64,000 nucleotides of DNA from Thermodesulfobacteriota bacterium (GTDB lineage Bacteria > Desulfobacterota > DSM-4660 > Desulfatiglandales > Desulfatiglandaceae), in contig JANQDY010000129.1 in NCBI GenBank assembly GCA_028278625.1, positions 1 through 64,000 of the forward strand, given 5' to 3'. The position numbers were made by a program, and so were the translations under genes. Below are positions 27,727 through 36,756 of this stretch, piece by piece (the stretch's first letter is position 1; each line of letters begins with the position of its first letter). A model generated the notes under the pieces. That model was not told the DNA's origin and ran no database searches. It saw only the letters and a program-made list of their open reading frames with translations.

Positions 27727-28518
27727 CTATTTGAGACCCATCAAAACTTCCGCCAGCTTCTCCGCCTTTTCATCCACGGACCCCTCAAAAACCTGACAAT
27801 CCCTCCCCATATCCGGTGGAGAAGAGAGGGCCGAAATCCCCATTTCCTGAAGCGCTTCCGGGTTTACCCCGATGTCCGCGGCACTCCATGTGGGAATGGA
27901 TCGGGCGCCTCTCATCATTCTAAGCATTTTGGTCCTTGAAATATATCTCAACTCCCCCACCTCATTGCTCACCGTGATCAATGCCGGCAGGGCCGCCTTG
28001 ACCCGTTCATACCCTTCCGGGACACTCTTTTCCACCACCACGCTCCCGTCTTCCACGCGAATGGCACGGGCCAGGCTGATACAAGGAAGCCCCAGAAGTT
28101 CTCCCAGGATCAACCCCACCTGCCCCGAATCCCAATCACCGGCCTGACGTCCGGTCAAAACAAGGTCGTATTCACCAACCTTTCGGACGGCATCCGCAAG
28201 TGCCGTGGCGGTTGAATAGCTGTCCAGTCTGTCGAACCGATCGTCCTGCAGGAGGATCAATTCATCGGCACCCGCGGCCAGGGTTTTTCGAAGAACCGTG
28301 TCCGTGACCTTTTTCCCCAGACTCAGCACCGTGATTTTGCCGCCCAGGTCCTCCTTCAAGCGGACCGCCGCTTCCAATGCGTTTTCATCAAAGGGACTGA
28401 TGACCTGTGGCGCATCCACAATTACCTCCAGTTTTTCCGCATCCACACTCACATCAGACAGGGGCGCTTCCGGATCCGGTATCTGCTTTGCGCAGACAAT
28501 GATATTGATATCGGTCAT
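27727..28518 (-). CDS. etfB: Electron transfer flavoprotein beta subunit
   Basis: This 263-residue EtfB/FixA-family subunit shows the family features IIVCAKQIPDPEA at the N-terminus, the SPFDENALEAAVRL segment and DLVLTGRQAGDWDSGQVG. It binds AMP or FAD and pairs with EtfA. Its start overlaps the etfA stop by four bases (ATGA). ETF accepts electrons from acyl-CoA dehydrogenases, here probably the one at 48543-49691, and passes them to the membrane oxidoreductase encoded upstream. Confidence 0.93.
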   Translation of the reverse strand: MTDINIIVCAKQIPDPEAPLSDVSVDAEKLEVIVDAPQVISPFDENALEAAVRLKEDLGGKITVLSLGKKVTDTVLRKTLAAGADELILLQDDRFDRLDSYSTATALADAVRKVGEYDLVLTGRQAGDWDSGQVGLILGELLGLPCISLARAIRVEDGSVVVEKSVPEGYERVKAALPALITVSNEVGELRYISRTKMLRMMRGARSIPTWSAADIGVNPEALQEMGISALSSPPDMGRDCQVFEGSVDEKAEKLAEVLMGLK

Positions 28519-29504
28519 GACAACTCCTCTAGTTTTTCAATAAGCGCGGGGATGACTTCTTCATAATCGTCAACAATGCCGTAATCCGCCACCTTGAACA
28601 TGTTGCAGCTTGAATCCGTATTGATGGCAATGATCTTTTTGGAATGCACCATGCCGACCAGGTGTTGGATGGCCCCGGAAATACCCACCGCCACATAGAT
28701 ATCCGGCGAAATCATGGTGCCGGTAAGCCCCACCTGGTGGTCCGAAGAAATCCAGCCCTTGTCCACGGCCACACGACTGCACCCGATCATCACATTGTCA
28801 TAAGATTCTCCAAGAGCCTCGGCCAGTTCCTCCAACATTTCAAAACCGTCCTCTTCACCCAGGCCGGCACCCCCTGCGATCACCACATTGGCCTTATCGA
28901 GGGCCACGGATGTCTCCTGGACGATTTCCAGGGATTCAACCTGAATCATACTTTCGTTAATTTCAGGAGATATCTCTTCAACGGCACCAGTGGCGTCACC
29001 CGCTTCCTCGGGGGCAAAGACCTTTCCCCGCACCGTTGCCATTTGCGGCTCCCCCTGAAATTTAAAAACCGAGATAGCGTTTCCTCCGGAAACCGGTTTG
29101 GTCCGTAAAAGGAGGCCGTTTTCCAGGTCCATGGCGAGATCGATACAATCGGTGGTCAATGGACTCTTAAATCTCGCGGAAAGCCTGGGACCCACTTCCA
29201 TTCCCACGGAAGAGTGGGCCAGCAGGAACACTTTCGGAGAGATCATTTTCAAGGCTTGTTCCAGGGCAGCCACCCACAAATCCGGCTTGAATCCCCCGAG
29301 CAATGGATGCTCCATTTTGTAGACCTTTGCCGCCCCATAGCTTAGGGCCTTGTCGGCAGCGGTTGAAACCGCATCTCCTACGAGCAGAATGGAAACCTCA
29401 CCATTCAGTTCTCCAGCCAGCTTTTTCCCCGCGCCCAGCAGCTCAAGGGTCCTCAAATCCAGGGAACCCTCTTTTACTTCTCCCAATATCAATACATCAC
29501 TCAT
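28515..29504 (-). CDS. etfA: Electron transfer flavoprotein alpha subunit
   Basis: This 329-residue EtfA has the C-terminal FAD domain: QVGLTGTMISPDIYVAVGIS and GAIQHLVGMVHSKKIIAINTD. The ATG at 29504 is preferred because GGAGG lies six bases upstream; a longer frame reaches 29546. The start overlaps the end of the membrane oxidoreductase gene by eight bases, so the three ETF genes are one translational unit. Confidence 0.93.
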   Translation of the reverse strand: MSDVLILGEVKEGSLDLRTLELLGAGKKLAGELNGEVSILLVGDAVSTAADKALSYGAAKVYKMEHPLLGGFKPDLWVAALEQALKMISPKVFLLAHSSVGMEVGPRLSARFKSPLTTDCIDLAMDLENGLLLRTKPVSGGNAISVFKFQGEPQMATVRGKVFAPEEAGDATGAVEEISPEINESMIQVESLEIVQETSVALDKANVVIAGGAGLGEEDGFEMLEELAEALGESYDNVMIGCSRVAVDKGWISSDHQVGLTGTMISPDIYVAVGISGAIQHLVGMVHSKKIIAINTDSSCNMFKVADYGIVDDYEEVIPALIEKLEELS

Positions 29505-31446
29505 CTTGAACCTCCGCTTTTCCCAATGCCTGTAACACCAGTTCATTCAGATCCATCACTTTGAAAGGCTCTTCAAAGCCGACCGCCTTGCGGGCATCCT
29601 CCAGCATGATTAGACATAACGGACAGGCGGTAATGACGATCTCGGACCCGGTGGCTTTCGCTTCCCGTATGCGGACCTCGCTCATCTTCACGTCGCCCTG
29701 CAAATCCTGCCACATTCTACCGCCCCCGCCACCGCAGCAGAGACTGTCCGCCCCATGATGGGGCATTTCAACCAGGCTGACGCCGGGAATGGCCTGAATA
29801 ATCTCTCTCGGCGCATCAAAGATTCTGTTGTGACGACCCAGGTAACAGGGGTCGTGGTAGGTTACCCTTGCTTTGATCCCATTATTAAATTGAAGACCGT
29901 CTTTTATAATCAGATCCCGAAGCATCAGAGAGTAATGCCTTGCCCGGAATTCCGCTTCCGGATATTCATTTCTGAAGGTATGGAAGCAGTGGGGTGAAGA
30001 GGTCACGATTTCGCTGAGTCCATACTTTTGGAACAATTTCTCGCATCCTTCCTTCTGCTCTTCAAAGAGGCCCAGCTCTCCCACCCGGCGGCCGATATCC
30101 CCGCAGCAGGGTTCTTTTTTCCCCAGAATACCAAAATCGACGCTGGCAGCATTTAGCACCGCTGATAAAGCGTGGGGGATTCTCAGGGCCGTGTCGTCAA
30201 ATGAGGTGGTGCACCCCACAAAGTAGCAAAGATCGGCTTCGACCCCTCTTTTGGTGAGGTTTTTGATCTCAAGGTCATCGGCCCAGGCCCCCCGTTTCTT
30301 CTTGGAGGACTCCCAGGGGTTGTTATACTTAAACAGCTTCTCCAGGGTCTGGTTCAGCAGTTTCGGCACCTTTGTTCCCTCTTCAATGGCATGTACCCGC
30401 TTTTTGGCCACCACCTCGAAGGTGGCACCATAGACCGGACAGACTTCCAGACAAGCCCGGCAGGTGGTGCAGTACCAGAAGCTTTTGTCCGCCTCCGTTT
30501 CTTCATTCCGACTCATGAACCGGATGTCTTCCACGGGCGAGTGTTCACGCCAAAGAGACCTTCGCATGGCCTGAACGAAATCCCTGGGTGCAAAGGGTTC
30601 TCCGGCGCCTGCCGAGGGGCAGGAGGCGACGCAGCGGCCGCACCGCATGCAACCGTCGAAAAAAATGGCATCCCCCAGGGTGAAATCCGCGGCCCCCTCT
30701 TCCATTGTCAGGTTTACCGGCTCCGTGGCGCCCTGAAAATAGATGCCGGCCGGAGCGCCCAAAATATGAAAAAGTTTTGTGTAGGGAATGACCGCAATGA
30801 AACTTAAACAGAGGAGGGTATGGATCCACCAGCATGCGGGATAGAAGGATTCGGCCGATGTCGGCTCGAAGAGCCCCCCCAGCCAGAAACCCACAAAAGA
30901 CCAAGCGCCCCAGGCCGGTTGCTGGGAAGACAATCTCAAGCCTTCCAGGATGAAGCCGGAGACCACCATCAACAGAAGCCACAAAGGGATCAGCGCATCC
31001 TCAAGGCGTCTTTCAAGGCGGGGTACCCGCTGAAGATATCGGCGGATGAGCGCCCAGACAACCCCTACAAGGAGCATTAGACCGGCTATTTCCATGGCAA
31101 GGGAAAAAACCAGGTGTGGCGTCCCCGTAAGGAAGGTTGCCACATTATGATGTACTGTCAAAACGGCGGTTCCCAGGAAGAGGATCACAAAGCCCCAGAA
31201 AATGAGTAGGTGCATGAAGCCGGCTGCCACATCTCCTTCAATGAGGCGCCGGCCCAGGAAGGCATCCAGGAGCATTTTTTTAAGAGCGTCTGATGAAAAG
31301 GAAAGGTTCCCGTCTTTGGCACTCTTTTTCCACACCAGGAGATGCACCCCCACCCCTGCCAGAAAAAGAATCGTGGAAAGCGCCGCCAGTCCATAAAAGA
31401 TCCAAATGTGATCAATCTGCCAAAAAATGGCGCGATTGGGTGTCAT
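29497..31446 (-). CDS. Membrane ETF:(mena)quinone oxidoreductase, EMO-like, with CCG iron-sulfur domains
   Basis: This 649-residue protein has an N-terminal membrane domain of the nitrate-reductase-gamma type (several helices up to about residue 235, with His in HHNVATFL and IHTLLCL as heme-b candidates). Two ferredoxin-type motifs follow (CMRCGRCVASCP and CTTCRACLEVCP), then two CCG cysteine domains (EPCCGDIG, SLCCGGGGGRM) as in HdrB/HdrD. This matches the EtfAB:menaquinone oxidoreductase described for syntrophic and aromatic-degrading anaerobes. It precedes etfA and etfB and is the first gene of proposed unit B, behind a sigma54 promoter. AGAGG lies upstream of the ATG. Confidence 0.87.
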   Translation of the reverse strand: MTPNRAIFWQIDHIWIFYGLAALSTILFLAGVGVHLLVWKKSAKDGNLSFSSDALKKMLLDAFLGRRLIEGDVAAGFMHLLIFWGFVILFLGTAVLTVHHNVATFLTGTPHLVFSLAMEIAGLMLLVGVVWALIRRYLQRVPRLERRLEDALIPLWLLLMVVSGFILEGLRLSSQQPAWGAWSFVGFWLGGLFEPTSAESFYPACWWIHTLLCLSFIAVIPYTKLFHILGAPAGIYFQGATEPVNLTMEEGAADFTLGDAIFFDGCMRCGRCVASCPSAGAGEPFAPRDFVQAMRRSLWREHSPVEDIRFMSRNEETEADKSFWYCTTCRACLEVCPVYGATFEVVAKKRVHAIEEGTKVPKLLNQTLEKLFKYNNPWESSKKKRGAWADDLEIKNLTKRGVEADLCYFVGCTTSFDDTALRIPHALSAVLNAASVDFGILGKKEPCCGDIGRRVGELGLFEEQKEGCEKLFQKYGLSEIVTSSPHCFHTFRNEYPEAEFRARHYSLMLRDLIIKDGLQFNNGIKARVTYHDPCYLGRHNRIFDAPREIIQAIPGVSLVEMPHHGADSLCCGGGGGRMWQDLQGDVKMSEVRIREAKATGSEIVITACPLCLIMLEDARKAVGFEEPFKVMDLNELVLQALGKAEVQDE

Positions 31447-31579
31447 GGAAGCCTCTTCTTAACCCATGAATATCTATCACGCAAAAAAGAAAAAATATCT
31501 CCTATTATCCCGAACGAAGCTGGTTGAAAAAATACTTTTTAGGCAAACGCGAGTTGTCTGATTATTGGGATATACATAA

Positions 31580-31594
31580 GCAAGATGTGCGCCA
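31580..31594 (-). promoter_or_regulatory. sigma54 promoter of unit B (EMO-etfAB...)
   Basis: The minus strand reads TGGCGCACATCTTGC, with the invariant GG and GC ten bases apart as sigma54 requires (consensus TGGCAC-N5-TTGC). It is 134 bases upstream of the EMO start. A 22-base block including it (31577-31598) is identical to the block at 49871-49892 before the acyl-CoA dehydrogenase gene. Confidence 0.82.
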
Positions 31595-31690
31595 AAGGCT
31601 GAAACCGCCAACCATATCGTTTTTTATTCAATAAAAATAGGATGTTAAGGCGTCAAAAGCAATGCGACATCTTCTAAAGAAAACCGTAAT

Positions 31691-31740
31691 AATGTCGCAT
31701 ACAACAGTCATGTGGCGCAACACATCTGTTTCACGCCACA
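31691..31740 (-). promoter_or_regulatory. Enhancer-like activator sites of unit B
   Basis: This block holds ATGTGGCGCAACAC (31710-31723), which resembles the perfect palindrome ATGTTGCGCAACAT at the second module. It is 130 bases from the sigma54 core at both modules. About 34 of 46 bases match the block at 49985-50030 without gaps. A further inverted repeat, ATGCGACAT 31662-31670 with ATGTCGCAT 31692-31700, overlaps its edge, and TGTGGCG/CGCCACA pairs across 31711-31740. Probable binding sites for the activator encoded at 50030-51841. The 468-base gap 31447-31914 contains nothing else recognised. Confidence 0.7.
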
Positions 31741-31914
31741 TTTTGACATTGGCGCTGGCTAAATCGCCATTTCAGTAAATTATGAAAACAATCGCGCTCA
31801 GGACCGTTAGGAGGATGAACTTCCGGGTTTGATGGGGATTCATTTTGAAGGGCCACCTTTTTGGGATAGGGGCTGTCTGTAATGCCGGAGTGGCCCAGGA
31901 GGGCAACCATTCCT

Positions 31915-32454
31915 TCATTCTTTCTTTGGTACGGACAAGCGGGCAACCGTCTCCATGACCTTATCCAGTCCGTACTCATTTGCCAAGGCCTTGAGGCCAA
32001 TCTCCATTTCCTTTGGACCTTCTTTTTCCTCAATATCCTCCTCACGCTCTTCGTAGGTAAGGGCAAGAGCGACACACCACTGAACGCACAAAGGTTCATC
32101 CTCGCCTTCGCACATGTCACATTTGAGGGGAAGACCGGAGTCGGGCTGTTTGAAAATATCTCTGGCAGGACATGAAGCCCTGCAAAAGGCACATTCTGAA
32201 TATTCCTTTCCGTCAATGATATACTTTTTCCTGCCGCTACACTCAGCCTTGGTAAAATCACCGGCATATACCGGAACGTATATATCTTTCAATGGCTCAC
32301 GGATGACCCGAATACGGGATCTGGCCGGATTAATGCTGCTATATTTAGGGGTCGCATGAAATGCCGAGCAGACCGCCTCACAAGCCTGGCAACCGTTGCA
32401 TTTATCAACATCCACTTTGATGGTCTTGATGATTTTCTTTTTTTTCTCACCCAC
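31915..32454 (-). CDS. bamC: BamC-like multi-[4Fe-4S] electron-transfer subunit
   Basis: This 179-residue protein has at least three ferredoxin-type cysteine clusters: CNGCQACEAVC near residue 20, CAFCRASCPAR near the middle, and CDMCEGEDEPLCVQWC after it. It follows the BamB-like gene by two bases. In class II benzoyl-CoA reductase the BamC subunit carries iron-sulfur clusters to the BamB tungsten site. The partner electron-donor subunits BamD-I are not in this window. Family assignment is by length, motifs and gene pairing. Confidence 0.8.
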   Translation of the reverse strand: MGEKKKKIIKTIKVDVDKCNGCQACEAVCSAFHATPKYSSINPARSRIRVIREPLKDIYVPVYAGDFTKAECSGRKKYIIDGKEYSECAFCRASCPARDIFKQPDSGLPLKCDMCEGEDEPLCVQWCVALALTYEEREEDIEEKEGPKEMEIGLKALANEYGLDKVMETVARLSVPKKE

Positions 32455-32456
32455 GG

Positions 32457-34472
32457 CTACACGTCCTTCTCTTTTTCGGCCGACGCCACGTTGGAAGGTG
32501 CATCCCCATTTTCGAAATAGATCTTCCTCTTTTCGAAATCTTCACTTACATAGTCCAGACCCAGTTTTTCCAAGGTCTCCCTGATGGGAACACCCTCCTT
32601 GTTCCACCCTTTGAATTTGTAATACTCATCCAAGAGTTTATCTTCAAGCTCGGGAAATCGCTTCTTCCAATGGTCTTCCGGAGGCTTCTCATCCTTTCTC
32701 CTCATACCTCTTCGGATGTTGAAGGCTCTCAGTAAGGTTCGATTCCTCGTAATGATTTCCCAGAGTTCGGCCTTTTGGATATCCATGCCGGTTGCCGATG
32801 AGATCAAGGTCGGCAGATTATGAATATGATATGGGGGCTTCATGACAAATGATGACAAACCGGCGCACATCCCCGTGCAATCATCAATGTAGTGCATCCG
32901 TTCCTGCCAGTCGACAATTTCACAGGCTGCTTCAACGGTCGGGTAATATGGATTTGAGTTTTCGCCACGGGGATTCCAGTCCAAAAAATACTTCTTGAAC
33001 TTTTCATCAGGGACTTGGATCCAGTCTTTTACGTGCGCTTCCCTTTCCTTCCTGGTGGGTAGCGGTTCTTGGGGGAACTGCCCTTCTATTTGGGTGATGG
33101 TCAGTTTTTCACCGGTGCAGTACATGAGAAAATAGACGGGGTTCATCATTCCCAGCTTGAGCGGCAATTGCTCATTTTTTTTGATGGTATTCGTTGCGTA
33201 TGGTTCCGCATCTTTACCGATTTCCTTGGCTGCCCAGTAGAGGCCCTTGGCCAAGACATCGCCAATCCCTTCCCGTCGGGCGATTTTGTGAACAAGCCAA
33301 ATAAATCGATCTTCTTTGTCGGTGGGCATTCCCGCCATATCATCGTCCGTAAAAATGCCGTTCTCATAAAGTTCAAGGGCAAAAGCGCAAACCAGCGGTG
33401 TTGAGTATCCATCCATCCCATACTCATTATGAACATTCCATATCCGGTAGCCGAGGCTGTCTTCCAGCTCAGCCGCTATCACATACGTATATCCGGAGCA
33501 TTTCAGAAAAAATCTTTGTTCCCCCGGCAGAGCGATGGCGCCGGTGCATCTCACCGGGCAATTATAGCAACTGACCTGTCGTTCCCGAAGCTGGTTTTTG
33601 ATCTCCACCTGCCTTTTTTCAACTTCTTTGTTCCAGTAGCCTCTTTTCCTGTACCGGGAATTCCCCCAGGAGAAATTGTCGTAGTGAAAACTGTCATCAT
33701 CTTCTTTCAGGGTGGGCGGCGCTCCCCAACTGTACAGATCCACAAATCCCCGCTGTTCTTTTGGCGTCAGTCTATCCGTATCATCCCGCAATTGCTTCAT
33801 CACGCCGTTACACAATTCAAAGAATTCGGCCGGCTTGGCAACGTTGATGTCCTTTGTTCCACGAACGGCGATGGCCTTTAGTCCTTTATCCCCCATAACG
33901 GCGCCGCATCCCCCACGGCTGGCGCTGGATTTTCCCAACTCTATGGAGGCAAAATAGACCCTGTTTTCACCGGCCAGGCCGATGGAAGCGACCTCGGCTC
34001 TCGGTTCCTTTACTTCCTCTTGAATGAGGGCCGCCGTTTCAAGAGCACCTTTTCCTTTCAAATGGCCTGCGTTACGTATTTCTACTTTGTCGTTGTTAAT
34101 CCATAAATAAACCAGATCAGGGGACTTGCCACGAATGATAATTTTGTCATAACCGGCGTATTTCAGTTCTTTTGCCCAAAATCCTCCGGCCATTGAAAAT
34201 GCCATCAGCCCGGTCTGAGGAGAAATGGTTGTAACAATGGTACGATTACACCCGGGGGCAGATGTGCCGCATAATAGGCCGGCACCGAATATCAACAGAT
34301 TATCCGGAGAGAAGGCTTCCACTTCGGGGGGAACCCTGTCCCACATGATCTTGGTGTTGGTCCCCAGACCTCCCAAGTGAAGTCTGGTTAATCTCGGATC
34401 TGTTTCCACGCGCTCAACGCTTTTGTGGGATAGGTCAATTTCTAGATGATACCCGGTTTCCGCGTACCGCAT
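32457..34472 (-). CDS. bamB: BamB-like tungsten subunit of a class II (aryl)-CoA reductase family enzyme
   Basis: This 671-residue AOR-family protein closely resembles, from memory, BamB of Geobacter along its whole length, including the opening MRYAETGY, CNRTIV, FSMAGGFWAKELKYAGYDK and the C-terminal AFNIRRGMRR. Cys302/305/309 (SCYNCPVRC) should bind the [4Fe-4S] cluster; Cys325 (LKCSGYTY) aligns with the BamB tungsten-ligand cysteine and His263 (SFHYDNFSWGN) with its active-site His. The position of the BamB active-site Glu appears to be Thr254. BamB reduces benzoyl-CoA to the dienoyl-CoA, but paralogs may act on other aryl- or cyclic acyl-CoAs. Comparison is from recall, not alignment. Confidence 0.83.
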   Translation of the reverse strand: MRYAETGYHLEIDLSHKSVERVETDPRLTRLHLGGLGTNTKIMWDRVPPEVEAFSPDNLLIFGAGLLCGTSAPGCNRTIVTTISPQTGLMAFSMAGGFWAKELKYAGYDKIIIRGKSPDLVYLWINNDKVEIRNAGHLKGKGALETAALIQEEVKEPRAEVASIGLAGENRVYFASIELGKSSASRGGCGAVMGDKGLKAIAVRGTKDINVAKPAEFFELCNGVMKQLRDDTDRLTPKEQRGFVDLYSWGAPPTLKEDDDSFHYDNFSWGNSRYRKRGYWNKEVEKRQVEIKNQLRERQVSCYNCPVRCTGAIALPGEQRFFLKCSGYTYVIAAELEDSLGYRIWNVHNEYGMDGYSTPLVCAFALELYENGIFTDDDMAGMPTDKEDRFIWLVHKIARREGIGDVLAKGLYWAAKEIGKDAEPYATNTIKKNEQLPLKLGMMNPVYFLMYCTGEKLTITQIEGQFPQEPLPTRKEREAHVKDWIQVPDEKFKKYFLDWNPRGENSNPYYPTVEAACEIVDWQERMHYIDDCTGMCAGLSSFVMKPPYHIHNLPTLISSATGMDIQKAELWEIITRNRTLLRAFNIRRGMRRKDEKPPEDHWKKRFPELEDKLLDEYYKFKGWNKEGVPIRETLEKLGLDYVSEDFEKRKIYFENGDAPSNVASAEKEKDV

Positions 34473-34517
34473 TTCTTCCCCCCTTCTACACTCCCTGATC
34501 TCCAGACAGGGGCTTTT

Positions 34518-35291
34518 TCACATGGCTCTATATCCGCCATCTACGTAGAGGATTACGCCGGTAATATAATCGGAGGCTTTTGAAGCCAGAAAAACGGCCG
34601 ACCCTTTAAGATCGGACAATTCACCGAAACGGCCCATGGGGACATGATTCAGTATTTGCTCACCGCTCCTGTCCATTGTCACGCGGGTCAAATCCGTTTC
34701 AAAAAAAGCAGGGGCAATGGCATTGACGTTGATGTGATACTTGGCCCATTTCACAGCCAGATCTTTTGTGAACGCGTCGATGGCACCTTTGCTGGTGTTG
34801 TATGCAATGGCATCCATGACTTCAGATTTACATCCCACTGCGCCGGTAATAGAACTTATGTTGATGATTTTGCCGCCGCCGTCTTTGATCATTTGGCTGC
34901 CGATAACTTGAGAACAAAGAAAGGTTCCCGTAACGTTCACCTTCATCACCTTGTTCCAACCATTAAGGGGATAATCTTCTGTGGGAGCGCCCCATGTAGC
35001 CCCTGAATTGTTCACCAAAATGTCCATTCTTCCGAATTCATTCAACACGAAATCCCTGAGCTTTACAATATCATCGCGATCCGTAACATCACATTTGCAG
35101 CCAAGTGCCTTCACGCCCAATTGTGTAATATCTTGAGCGACGCTCTTACAATTATTCTCTTTCCTCGAGCAGATTACGATATCACTTCCAGCCTCGGCGA
35201 GCGCATAAGAGATGCCCAAACCCAAGCCTCTCCCTCCCCCCGTAACGATTGCCACTCTGCCCTTCAGGCTAAAAAGGGTATCCATTCCCAT
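34518..35291 (-). CDS. Short-chain dehydrogenase/reductase (SDR)
   Basis: This 257-residue SDR has VTGGGRGLGLGISYALAEAG, NNSG and the catalytic ISSITG...YNTSKGAID. The ATG at 35291 is chosen because AAGGAG lies eight bases before it; the frame also runs upstream to a GTG at 35345. A Cys/Arg-Lys segment after strand two (ICSRKE) suggests NADP preference, in contrast to the SDR at 25165. It sits 45 bases before the bamB-like gene. Confidence 0.87.
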   Translation of the reverse strand: MGMDTLFSLKGRVAIVTGGGRGLGLGISYALAEAGSDIVICSRKENNCKSVAQDITQLGVKALGCKCDVTDRDDIVKLRDFVLNEFGRMDILVNNSGATWGAPTEDYPLNGWNKVMKVNVTGTFLCSQVIGSQMIKDGGGKIINISSITGAVGCKSEVMDAIAYNTSKGAIDAFTKDLAVKWAKYHINVNAIAPAFFETDLTRVTMDRSGEQILNHVPMGRFGELSDLKGSAVFLASKASDYITGVILYVDGGYRAM

Positions 35292-35424
35292 CCTGTTTTC
35301 TCCTTCGTCATAGAAGCAAGTAGAAAGCGTCTCTTTTCCATTCACGCCATATCCCGAATATCCGAGTGTCCAAGAATCTTTCTTTTAAAATCCTTGAAAC
35401 CGGGCAAATTGGCCTGGATGGGCA

Positions 35425-36615
35425 CTAAATGAGATTTTCAATAATGACGCTCATACCCATTCCGCCGCCCGAACAAAGCGTTGCAAGGCCCAATTTCGAT
35501 CCCCTTTTTTTCATTTCATAAAGAAGGGTAACCATGAGACGAACCCCGCTGCAACCCACCGGATGGCCCAGTGCAATCCCGCTTCCATTGACGTTGGTAA
35601 TCTCGCGGTCCAGCTTCAGCTCCCTTTCCACGGCGAGATACTGGGCAGCGAATGCTTCGTTTACTTCGATCAAATCGATATCGTCCATTTTCAGATCTGC
35701 TTTGGCCAAAGCCTTATGTGTCGACGGAACAGGCCCATAACCCATGATATCCGGATCCACCCCGGCAACCCCGTAAGAGACAATCTTGGCCAGGGGCGTT
35801 ATTCCCAATTGTTCCGCTTTCTCTCTGCTCATGAGTAGAAGGCCGGCAGCGCCATCATTCATTCCGGATGCGTTGCCGGCTGTGACGGTTCCGTCCTTCT
35901 TGAAGACCGGCTTCAGTTTGGCCAAGCCTTCAAGGGTTGTGTCCGCGCGAGGATGTTCATCCGTGTCAAAGATTTTGGGATCTCCCCTCCGCCGGGCAAT
36001 CTCAAAAGGCATAATTTCATCCTTGAACTTGCCTTCATTGATGGCGGATACGGCCCGCATCTGGCTGGTGTATGCCAGTTCGTCTTGATCTTCACGGGAG
36101 ATACTGTATTTCTCCGCCAGATTCTCAGCCGTCATTCCCATTCCCAAACCGGTTCCCAACTGGGTAAGCCCGTCCCACATGGCGTCCCTAACCTCAACAT
36201 GATTCATTTTTACGCCCCAGCGCAGCCCGTCAAGGGTATAGGGCACGGTGCTCATGCTTTCCGTACCGCCGGCAAGTACAGCGGAAGCATCTCCCAATTG
36301 GATGGCTTGGGAGGCTGAAACAACGCCCTGCATGGCGGACGTACAGGTCCTATGAATGGTGAAGGCAGGCACTTCAACGGGAATACCGGCCTTCAGGGAA
36401 GAAACCCGGGCAATATTGGTCTCATCTTTCGTGCGCTGATAGCAACATCCCCACATGATATCATCAATCACCCCGCCGTCTATTCCAGCCCGGGCAACGA
36501 CTTCTTTCATTAGGGGGGCCGTGAGCTCAGTTGCGCGAACATTTTTTAAGGTGCCACCGTAGGTTCCTATGGCCGTTCTTGCCGCCGAAACGATAACAGC
36601 ATCTTTTTTTTCCAT
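35425..36615 (-). CDS. Acetyl-CoA acyltransferase (thiolase)
   Basis: This 396-residue thiolase shows the nucleophilic Cys in HRTCTSAMQGVVSA, GGTESMS, the His motif GHPVGCSG and the second Cys in TLCSGGGMG. It would cleave a 3-ketoacyl-CoA with CoA. The ATG at 36615 is preferred over 36654 from the position of the AGAGG site and family length. It lies between two SDRs in unit A, giving a complete beta-oxidation set with the crotonases and the 3-hydroxyacyl-CoA dehydrogenase. Confidence 0.9.
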   Translation of the reverse strand: MEKKDAVIVSAARTAIGTYGGTLKNVRATELTAPLMKEVVARAGIDGGVIDDIMWGCCYQRTKDETNIARVSSLKAGIPVEVPAFTIHRTCTSAMQGVVSASQAIQLGDASAVLAGGTESMSTVPYTLDGLRWGVKMNHVEVRDAMWDGLTQLGTGLGMGMTAENLAEKYSISREDQDELAYTSQMRAVSAINEGKFKDEIMPFEIARRRGDPKIFDTDEHPRADTTLEGLAKLKPVFKKDGTVTAGNASGMNDGAAGLLLMSREKAEQLGITPLAKIVSYGVAGVDPDIMGYGPVPSTHKALAKADLKMDDIDLIEVNEAFAAQYLAVERELKLDREITNVNGSGIALGHPVGCSGVRLMVTLLYEMKKRGSKLGLATLCSGGGMGMSVIIENLI

Positions 36616-36756
36616 ATCAAAGACCTCTCCATTCCTTATGTTGTTTTTTGGCATTTTCCATAGACAAACGATATGATTGTTCCACGACCCCGCCGTACAT
36701 TCCGGGACGGACCGCTTGGCGAATATGAGTTGGTTGGAGCACCTCCTTAGAACCGG

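Noticed and set aside
31850..31896. Inverted repeat GGGCCAC/GTGGCCC as a terminator for unit A
   Set aside because: The loop is 33 bases and no T-run follows on the minus strand, so it is not a convincing intrinsic terminator.
31731..32267. Open frame of 178 codons on the minus strand across the bamC-like gene
   Set aside because: It overlaps the clear multi-cysteine ferredoxin-type gene in another frame, has low-complexity Ser/Arg-rich content and no family features.
14826..34472. Complete class II benzoyl-CoA pathway
   Set aside because: Only bamB/bamC-like genes are present; BamA, BamQ, BamR and BamD-I were looked for among the translated frames and not found in the window.
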